64,000 bases of DNA, taken from assembly GCF_000715075.1 (NCBI RefSeq), contig NC_134101.1, positions 121,276,616 to 121,340,615 on the forward strand. The letters run 5' to 3'. Below the pieces are notes generated by a model, which saw only the letters and a program-made list of their open reading frames with translations, made no database searches and was not told where the DNA came from. Source of the DNA: Nicotiana tabacum. Taxonomy: Eukaryota > Streptophyta > Magnoliopsida > Solanales > Solanaceae. Positions 56,341-64,000 of the stretch are shown here, piece by piece (position 1 is the first letter of the stretch; every line of letters starts with the position of its first letter). The position numbers were made by a program, and so were the translations under genes.

Positions 56341-58503
56341 CTCAAGACGGGCTCGTAACAAAACCATCTAAGCTTGGATATCACTGCACTCAGCTTCGGC
56401 CCCTTTGTTGAGCTCGAGTTCTTCCTCCTTGCTCCTCAACTTCCCCTCCAAGACGCTGCACTTCCCCACCATCCACACATGCTCCTCGTTACTGGCCTTC
56501 AAGTCCTCCCTCAATTGGCGCATATCGCGGCCCTCACGAAGCTGACACCAAAGCTCTCGGTACTTCTCAAGGACTCTGAAGTACTTGTCCTTCAACTTCA
56601 CATAGATATCTTTACGCCTCTGCTCCCTACGAGTACTCTCAATTTCTAAGACGACCGTCTACAAAACAAACAAAGGAAGTTAGAGACAGTGAAAGAAAAA
56701 AAATCAAAGGATAACAACTAACAGCGAATGTACTTACCTGAAGGGCGAGGCCGACAATGTTATTCCACAAGCCGTTGTCATTCATAGTCTTGAGGGTCGT
56801 ACCCTCAACTTCATAACTAAGAGGGACAAGTGAGGGGATAATCTTCTCGGTGTCCACAAGACGATTGTGATCCATCAGGATCGTAATAGTCTGTGAACCT
56901 CCTCCAATCTCATTTCAAGCTGAGTAAGCCCCTCGTCGATCATCCTCAGCTCGTCTACATCCATATCGGAATCAGATCCAACATCCCCCTCAGCAACAGC
57001 CTTCCCTCTATCATTAGTTGAAGAAGGAGCATTCGTCGCAACCCTGGAAGATGAGGCCTCAACGCACCTTGGAATAACAGGCTATTATTTCCCACCTCGC
57101 CTTCAACCACATCCCCCACCGGTCGTATATCCATATCCTCCAAACATATGGCCTTGGGACTTGCTTCTAGGCTCTCCCCAATATGCATTGTGGTCGTCTC
57201 CCGGAGGACAAAACCACAGTCTCCTATATCGTTGGCCGCTGACCTCTCTCTCCTGACGTCCACGGCCCTCCTCTTATGAGGCATCAAATCTCCATCACCG
57301 GGCAAAGGTTCGTCGTCCTCGTCTATAAGAGCATATAAGGGAGAAGTCGATATCTCCAAGGCTAAAGTCTCTGTAGCTAAAGGAGGGACAGATCAGATGC
57401 AGCAACAGGAGGGACCAGGACAATGTGAGGTTCAGTTGCAGTCGAAGCAGGGGTAGGAGCCGAGAACGTAGTAGCATTCCTCTTCCAGAACGAGGGTGCA
57501 GGAGCTCTCAACCTCCTTGAAGATCCCCGGTCCGGAGCTAAGAAAACACAGGGAAAGGGAAAGTTCGGCGAAGGTAAACAAAAAAATAAGCTAAGACACT
57601 GATGGTAAAAGGGGATTACCAGTCAGAGAAAGAGCGGGCCCAAACTTCTTGAAAAAAGTTGGCCATTCACGGATCCCGGCGATGTGAGGGAGGAGCCGGT
57701 CAACCCAGTCAGAAATGTGAGTGACAGAAGGAGGAGGCAAGGTCTTGGCTGCATAAGAAGATGACAAGAAGTCAAAGCCCACGACCAAGCACAGGAGAAA
57801 AATTAGATACCTACAAGCAAGGAAATTAGGTGCTTATGAACATAATTCCAAGCCTAAGGAAAACCGTCGACATTTGACCACCACGTTCTCGATTCTGACA
57901 AAAAAGAAGTTGAACCAGAATTGGCGGTTGACTTTGTCGTCCAGCTTCACCTCCAAGCACTTTCCCCATTGGTGGCGAAGATTCAACATCGTTCCTTTAT
58001 AAAAGCTAGGGGCGAACAAATGTATTAAGTGCCGAAGTGTCAACTCGACCCCGGCTAGCTCGGCAAACTTGTAAGCATCTTTAAAAGTTTATAAACTTAA
58101 GGCGCGATTTGAGCTAGGCAAACGTTATAATAACGACAAAATTCCTCCACCAACGGAAGGAGAGGGAGAGAGTAGCTGACTTGGAATGGGTAGACGTAGA
58201 AGGCGCAATACCTAAGACGGGTGGACCCCCACCGTATCCCATCTAGTCGAGATTAATTCAATGTGATTAGAAAGGCCAAACTTAGCCTTAAGTTCTTCCA
58301 ATTCCTTCACCGTCATCACTGACCGAAAGGCTCCAGGTTCAGCATCTGGTGATATACTGAAAGTTGCAAGGAATCATCTCCTCCACCAACGGGAAGTTTC
58401 CATCCTTAACGGTGGTAGGAGCACTCTCCTTATGGGAAGGAAACACCACTGCTAAGGGGGCCACATGACTTCCCTCACTAGACTCAAAAGGCATGTTAGA
58501 CAT
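56341..58503 (-). pseudogene. Degraded gypsy-type 'transposase' ORF (antisense extra ORF)
   Basis: From an ATG at 58503 (MSNMPFESSEGSHVAPLAVV) a protein of the plant 'putative gypsy-type transposon' class can be followed in pieces: KDGNFPLVEEMIPCNF near 58395, LRHLIHLFAPSFYKGTMLNL near 58000, a Pro/Ser-rich linker, and a charged coiled coil at 56368-56601 ([20 protein letters not shown]). Stops and frame changes are frequent; some gaps, such as 57560-57840, may be introns. A TATA box lies upstream. It is opposite in strand to the polypurine tract and LTR at 59003-59019, so it fits an antisense additional ORF of a Tat-lineage element. It is not a host gene as far as can be seen. Confidence 0.55.
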
Positions 58504-58664
58504 AGTTTGATAAAGGAAAGAGAGGTATCAAATGAGGAAGAACTAAGAACAATACAAATCACTAGAACAGAGAAGAGAACTTCGAAGCAAGAAGAGAGCA
58601 AGAGAAAAATATGGGATTTCGAAACAACAGAAAAATTAAACCTCAAAATCGCATCCAAATAACT

Positions 58665-58673
58665 CTATTTATA
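58665..58673 (-). promoter_or_regulatory. TATA box of the antisense ORF
   Basis: The minus strand reads CTTATAAATAGAG, a canonical plant TATA context, about 165 bp before the ATG at 58503. The interval is purine-rich and has no stop-defining structure, consistent with a 5' untranslated leader of about 130 nt. Confidence 0.55.
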
Positions 58674-59002
58674 AGGGTCTTGGCACCAGAGCCAAAAATG
58701 GTTCATCATTACTGGCACCAATACTGAAGCGGTAGCTTTTTAATCAGAGATCACAGGCGAAATGAAGCAACGCATTGAAAATATACATCATAATGACGCA
58801 TGACGTCATGATATCATCCTAACTCGTAAACGGCATGATTTCAGCAAATCGCCTGGGAAAATCGAAGCGTTTGAAATGTGCGGCCCACGTAGGGCCATGC
58901 TGCCAGTTCACCAAAAGCACCACGAGCTGCATAGCTCGCTCGATTGTTTCGACCACAAAGAACAAGATTCGTTCATCGAACCCACCTGAAGTCGACCTCA
59001 AT

Positions 59003-59018
59003 AAGCGGAGGGACTAAC
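59003..59018 (+). promoter_or_regulatory. Polypurine tract of a plus-strand element
   Basis: The sequence AAGCGGAGGGACTAAC directly precedes TGTATGGG, a plausible LTR start. Confidence 0.5.
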
Positions 59019-60980
59019 TGTATGGGTCAAAATCTATCGTTAGAATATTGAAGCCAAGATACTACTAGGGGAAGAGCTCCCAAGTCGTCGGTTGTTGAAA
59101 TGGCTCAAGAAGCGGCAAAGTTTGAGGTCGAAGAGTTAACAAGGGTCGAGGTCGAGTACTTTTGAAGGAGTTATAATGGCTAGTTTCAAGCTAGGGTATT
59201 AAAGAGAATATTCTAGTAGATATTCTCTACACTTGTATTATTAGGTTTTTTAGGAGCATGTTCCCTATAAATTCAAAACGTAAAAAGCCCTGAAATATCT
59301 CTATACTATTAAAAATTATTTAAAATTATCCTTTGTTATATTATTCGATCAGAAAAACCCTTACCGTCTTAATATTCAAACATATATATCCTTTCTTTGG
59401 TGGACTTTACACGTGGCACACATCCAAGGCTCTTGGTCCATCTAGTTTTAAATTAGATTCAGCCCGCCCCATTACCCGGTACCCAATCCATTAAAGTTCA
59501 CCCTCTCCAACCAAGTTTCTTCTCTTTCACTCAATAGTATAATCTCTCATTTCCTCCACACAAAAATATTATCTCTGAAGCCACTATGTAACCCTAAGCC
59601 CGTCTCTCACTATTGTTCCTCCATTACCCCTCCCAATTTTGTATCTCTCAAAACCCTAAAACTCATTCCCACTCTCAAACCTCCTAGAAACTTCTACCCT
59701 TCCATCCATTTCATCCTCTAGTACAACCGTAACCTCGGCTCGTTAGATAAACCCCAAAAGTTGTCATCATTGCCCCCACAAAGATGGCATTGGTAAAACC
59801 ACCACCATTGCCAATACCGTTGTTGAGGTTCTCAATGGCGATTGTTATCTCGATTAGGTCCTCGTACACGACAAGCGTTGGTCCAATTTTGAATATTTCC
59901 AAAAAAATAACCAATATTGCACTCTTAATGGGAATCATCTTATTCCTCAAAGTTGTCGTCATCTTCATTTTCAGCATGGAATAATTGGACTTTGGTCATG
60001 GAATAACTAGATCCATCATGTCAATCATCTGGTTTTCTATTGCTGGACAATCAACGTTGGTTGCAATCTGTTATGGCATGTCCTTTGCTTTCTTCTAGTT
60101 CTCAAAATCAGAAATGGAGTTTTATCTCACTGTCCTCTTCCAATTGTTGATCCATGTAATAACTAACTCCCACAATGTATAAGTATATAAATAAGTGATT
60201 GAACCATCTTTATATAAACGATCCATGCCAGATTTCTGATTAACAATGGAGTTACTGTCATGTAATGAGGCGATTTGAATTTGTTAGTGAGAGTCAAATT
60301 TAACGACTCAGGTATTGGGTAATGGGGTGGGTCAAGTCTAACTTAAGCTAGATGGACCATGAGCCTTGGATGCATGTAACATGTCTAGTCCGTCAAAGAA
60401 GGGGTATATGTGTTTGATAGTGAGACGGTAGGGTTTTTCTGATCCAATAATATAATGGAGGGTAATTTAAATAATTTCTAATAATAGAGGGATATTTCAG
60501 GATATTTTTCGAATACAAAAAGACACAATGATAGGTGATAGGTGATATCATTTGTAAAAAATACACTTTGACTTGAGAAAGAGAATCAAATATGATTTAC
60601 TAAGATACAAACATCACATTTTCACTGAGATTCTTGTATATGCTTTTCTACTAGATCCGAAAATAACTAAAATATTCAAGGGATTGTCTATCATTCATCA
60701 TTGTCAGAAAGAGCATCCACTTATTCCACCCTTTCTTGGGTGACTCATTCATTCTATTTACTTAAATGTCATTTATTACTATTCATTGATATTGAATGCT
60801 ACATTATTGCCTCTGATTTCTAGAATATTAATTGTAAGCCATTGCACTGTCCGACTATATCTACATAGTATTTGTTGTTTCTACAAGAGCTCCATCTAAG
60901 GGTATTATTGTTAGCTAAGATTAACCCTTGTTTATATAAATTTAATTATTTGAACCAAGATCTATACTTTTTGTCAAACA
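59019..60980 (+). repeat. Probable 3' LTR, split by an inserted TIR element
   Basis: The LTR begins TGTATGGGTCAAAATC after the polypurine tract, has a TATA-like CCCTATAAATTC near 59264, and would end TTTTTGTCAAACA at 60980. A 1.2-kb inverted-repeat element sits inside it at 59289-60501; without it the LTR is about 750 bp. The right boundary is inferred only from TG...CA form and the start of a MITE-like sequence. Confidence 0.45.
59289..60501. mobile_element. Long-TIR DNA transposon (non-autonomous, MULE- or foldback-like)
   Basis: Terminal inverted repeats of about 220 bp face each other: 59289-59505 and about 60285-60501. The outer end reads CCTGAAATATC in both, and matching continues through GGATCAGAAAAACCC-like, CCAAGGCTC and TGGTCCATCTAG blocks. 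The roughly 780-bp centre has no recognisable transposase; its open frames are under 90 codons. Long TIRs without transposase suit a Mutator-like derivative. I could not settle a target duplication: imperfect AAAAAG-containing words flank the two ends. Confidence 0.8.
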
Positions 60981-61134
60981 ATATGGCTGTAAAAAATTTG
61001 AAACTTGTGGTGTGCCACATGTCATATCACTAGTGTGGCTATAAAAATTTCATATGAAAATATTGAAAGATGTCAATCTTTTTTAAACTAACGAATAATG
61101 AAATAATATCAATCTTTTTAAAGTAGAGGGAGTA
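60981..61134. repeat. MITE remnant (Stowaway/mariner-like end)
   Basis: The segment ends in AGAGGGAGTA, the form of a Stowaway-type terminal repeat with TA flank, preceded by the block GAAAGATGTCAATCTTTTTT common in Solanaceae MITEs. The opposite end is missing or eroded at about 60981. Confidence 0.5.
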
Positions 61135-61440
61135 CAATATATTTTTTTCTTCCCACGAATCGAGGAAATAGGTGAACATAACCTTTTATAATTTGAATAT
61201 AAGAAAATAATTATTTAAAAATTTACTTTATATTATTTTAAGATCTTTTATGTGTAAAAGTAAAATCTCTTATTAAAAACAACAAAATCAAGAGGGGTAA
61301 AAAAAAAGAAGTAAATGGGTAGTTTATTATGTTTGAAGTAGTTAGGGGTTACAATGTCAATTTACCATAAAAAATACTACAGTTGGTTGTACTCCTCTTG
61401 ATGCACATGGTACCACACCAAATGCATAAGGAATCAGAAA
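61135..61440 (+). other. AT-rich upstream region of the RLF-like gene
   Basis: No gene or clear repeat. It is very AT-rich, with candidate promoter function for the downstream gene, but I see no convincing single TATA box. Confidence 0.4.
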
Positions 61441-62321
61441 AGGGTGAAGAAACTCAAGAATGTAGCGTAGCTAGTCCGCCCATCATCTTTGAACGAACAT
61501 TGTGTCATTGTAGCAGTTAAAAAGAAAAGGTCAGCTTCCAGAAGCAGCAAGCAGAGAAAAACAACACATCAAGAATCACAAGAAAATGGTGAATTTAACA
61601 CCCTCTGCAATTTTTTAACTATGTTTAGTTTCTGAATTATCTGAGAATTTGTAATTTGAATTGATAATTCGTCTTTAAAGAGTTGTGGCAATTATCTGAC
61701 CATTTTAGAATTCTTTAACTTGATTCAATAATTGGTGAAAAGTTGACCCTTTTACTGATTATTGGTAATTGGGATGAGAATGGGGTTTTTGATGGATTTA
61801 AGCTAATGTGATTAATGTGGTTCTTTGATTTCATGATATTATGACTGTTGTAGATTTTCTTGAACTTGATTGATTGCTTGAGAGTTGACTCATTTTTTGG
61901 TTACTGTGATCAATCTCAGTGCTTTAAATTCATGATTTTAGGTATGTTGTAGAGTTTCTTCAAGTTGATTGTAAGTTAAACTGTTTTGATAGGTGAAAAT
62001 TTTGACCCTTTTCTTCATTACTTGTGCATGATTTAGCCAATGTTATTAAAAGCTCTTGCGTCGTCGCTTAAAGCTATGCACCACAGTCTTTGAATACAAA
62101 TACTAATGTCAGCTATATGGGGCACTCATATCACCCTACTGGACAATAGAACACTACTTCAATACTGTGCCTTTTAAATACAAATTAACAATTTTAGAAG
62201 AATGATGAGTGTGGAAAAGGAAGAGGAACTGACTTTTGTTATCAATGTTAATTTTTTTATTTTCACCAGATTCCTTGAAGAGGACCTTTTTGGTTGGTGT
62301 CATTACACAGCTGAGCTAGCA
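61441..62321 (+). other. Probable 5' UTR with intron of the RLF-like gene
   Basis: A purine-rich stretch ending AAGAAAATG/GTGAATTT (donor GT at 61589-61590) could be the first non-coding exon. A long T-rich stretch then runs to TTTTTTTATTTTCACCAG, a strong acceptor ending at 62269, followed by 52 bases to the coding ATG. The intron would be about 681 bp. Transcript ends are not visible in sequence, so the start of the UTR is a guess. Confidence 0.4.
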
Positions 62322-62873
62322 ATGGCTAATGATGATGATTTCACGTTCTGTCAGGTAATTGAGATAATAAGTAATAACACCATGTAATGAAGGACATGTG
62401 AGACATTCATGCTTGAAGATCAAGTCGTATTACCTTGTTAAATTCCTCTTTTATCAGTTGAACCTGAAAGATCAATTGGGCTTTTTAGGTTGGTGGACCT
62501 GATAATGTAGACGCACAGAAGTTCGCTCAAGATATTAGTGAAATTAGAATAAAAGATGAGCCCTCAAATGATGCTGGTATTAGTCAAAATAATGATGCAC
62601 CATGGGAAGGTAAATCGGACAGCAATGCTACCACAAAGAAGGAGGGAACAGTTGGTTCTTTGTCTTTCAATGTTATAGACACATCTCCACGCAAGCAAGT
62701 GAGCCGAACTTCTGGTCAAGTAGCATCAAGAGATGGTGGATCTTCAGTCACAGTTTCTAAAGAACAGATAAAGCCTGCTAGGAAGTCTGCAGCTCGAGCC
62801 AAGGTTCCCTTTGAGAAGGGTTATAGCCAGATGGACTGGCTTAAGCTTACAAGAACACATCCTGACCTTGCAG
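62322..62873 (+). CDS. RLF: RLF-like cytochrome b5-domain protein, first two coding exons (partial)
   Basis: Exon 1 is 62322-62354 (11 codons, MANDDDFTFCQ) and exon 2 is 62489-62873; the intron between (62355-62488) has GT...AG ends. Exon 2 reads VGGPDNVDAQKFAQDISEIR, then a Ser/Lys-rich linker, then KVPFEKGYSQMDWLKLTRTH and PDLAG at the splice donor GTAAGA. This matches Arabidopsis REDUCED LATERAL ROOT FORMATION, a cytosolic protein with a C-terminal cytochrome b5-like heme domain needed for lateral root initiation. Only the N-terminal 139 codons are here; the heme domain, with its two His ligands, lies past the right edge. The exon ends after the first base of a codon. An upstream in-frame ATG (62202) is rejected because a probable acceptor lies between it and 62322. 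No stops or frameshifts are seen. Confidence 0.85.
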
Positions 62874-64000
62874 GTAAGAATCTCTTGGTGTAATCTTCCG
62901 CACTTTATTCTGAAATTTGTCGTTCTTCCAATTATATATTGATAAGGATAGAAAAGAAACAGGGTATAAATGCATTTCCAAGTTCGCCTTTTTGGCTTTA
63001 TTTCACCGAGTTTTATACAGGTTATAGTTCAATAGACGTATAAGTATAGTACTTCATATGTGGAATTCCTTCCAGAATAACAAAAAAGATGTATTACTTG
63101 TTTGCATTATTCTATATCAGGTAAAAAAAGTGATTTTGTTGCTATGCCTAGACGCATTTGTAGTTTCGTTTGCTAATGAAAGTAGTTAATAGATCAACTA
63201 GATTTGGCTCGTTAAATCCATTAGGTAGCACAAGATAAGGAGCGAATATGTGAATGTCTAATGCTGGATATTGTATCCTTTCTTAGCTTGAGCTGTAACA
63301 GAGCCTAAAAATCCTGTCCAATAATGGACCAGAAAACTTGTTGATCCACTTCGTCCTTGTTAGTCCATTTACCAGGCTTCGCATGCGATGTTGCGCAACT
63401 TTCGAAAAGGAGGATTTGAACCCCTAACTTCATGAGCTTATCTTGGGCTCTAATACCAAGGCTGGTTGGAAATCCTATAAGCCAATTGAGGAATAACAAA
63501 CCTTTGATGTAAAAGACTTCCGATGAACAAAAGAACTACTTCAGAAGGTCATGCGATATCAATCAATCAATTGATCTATTGTGCCTTTATTCTAAGCTAA
63601 TTGGGGCAAGATATATGAATACTCTAAACCTATGCCACTTTAGTTTGGGATTATTTCATTCCAATACTAAATAGTTTGTCTTTTAGGGTTAATTAAGGGT
63701 CCCCTAAATGTATAGGTTGTCTAAAAAGTCCTTTGATGTGAAGATATTATTCCGTATACAAACTCTAGACAAGTACCTATTGTGTGTAGAATGAGGTTCC
63801 GTGGTGCATGATACTTGCAGATGATATTGTGTTAATATACGCTACTGTTCTATTATAAAAGATATTGCATATTACTGTTTTACAAATGAAATTGATCCTG
63901 TTTCATTTGAGTGTCTAAGCCTCAAGCATAGAACAGGCTTTAGTGGGAAATAGGAAGTAGCTATTACTCACCAACATAGAATTGTAAAACCTTTCAAAAT
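62874..64000 (+). other. Intron 2 of the RLF-like gene, running off the window
   Basis: The donor GTAAGAAT is at 62874. No following exon with the expected heme-domain sequence is found before the right edge, so this intron exceeds 1.1 kb. It is AT-rich and carries a SINE-like segment at about 63300-63500. Confidence 0.65.
63300..63500 (-). mobile_element. Possible tRNA-derived SINE in intron 2
   Basis: The minus strand contains GGGGTTCAAATCCTCC, a good match to the RNA polymerase III B box, with TTGGTATTAGAGCCCAAG about 30 bases upstream. A clear A box and a tail are not seen. It could also be a tRNA pseudogene relic. Confidence 0.35.

Noticed and set aside
59711..59984. ORFs inside the long-TIR element as a transposase
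   Set aside because: Under 90 codons, no catalytic motif, and simple hydrophobic or Asn-rich composition.
62202..62387. 61-codon ORF with an earlier in-frame ATG for the RLF-like gene
   Set aside because: A strong splice acceptor at 62269 separates that ATG from 62322, the family start begins MxNDDDFTFC, and the ORF reads into intron 1.

Overview
The window looks like nuclear DNA of a flowering plant, most likely Solanaceae (Nicotiana or a relative). The evidence is the set of LTR-retrotransposon lineages (Ogre/Tat, SIRE-type Copia, Tekay/Del-type chromovirus, Athila), AT-rich spacers with MITE-like ends, and one recognisable host gene with introns. I saw no rRNA gene, functional tRNA gene, CRISPR array or bacterial-style operon. 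The species is inferred, not proven.

Positions 1 to about 54760 read as the right-hand half of a deep nest of LTR retrotransposons. From youngest to oldest: Ogre-1 (1-7690, minus strand, 5' half only) lies in the 3' LTR of Ogre-2 (7691-28796, minus). Ogre-2 interrupts the reverse-transcriptase gene of a SIRE-like Copia element (28797-33993, plus). The Copia element lies in the 3' LTR of a Tekay-like Gypsy element (33994-44388, minus). Tekay lies in the 3' LTR of a coding-empty relative, a LARD-like element (44389-54214, minus). That element interrupts an Athila integrase (54215 to about 54760, plus). Every layer shows only its right-hand side, so the matching left halves should lie, in mirrored order, to the left of position 1.

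Ogre-2 is nearly full length and informative. It has 4.7-kb LTRs, an Arg-tRNA-type primer site, an extra ORF1 before gag, gag, protease with a G-patch-like tail, a probable 194-bp intron between protease and RT, RT, two RNase H domains, integrase, and a long 3' untranslated region with three families of tandem repeats. Its genes carry many stops and frameshifts, and the RT active site is altered, so it is probably dead.

From about 54800 to 61140 there is AT-rich spacer with microsatellites, then a degraded minus-strand transposon ORF with its own TATA box, followed by a plus-strand polypurine tract and LTR. A 1.2-kb element with about 220-bp terminal inverted repeats sits inside that LTR, and a MITE remnant follows it. 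From about 61440 to the right edge lies the 5' end of a host gene encoding an RLF-like cytochrome b5-domain protein: a probable 5'-UTR intron, an 11-codon first coding exon, a 385-bp second exon, and an intron that runs off the window with a possible tRNA-derived SINE in it.
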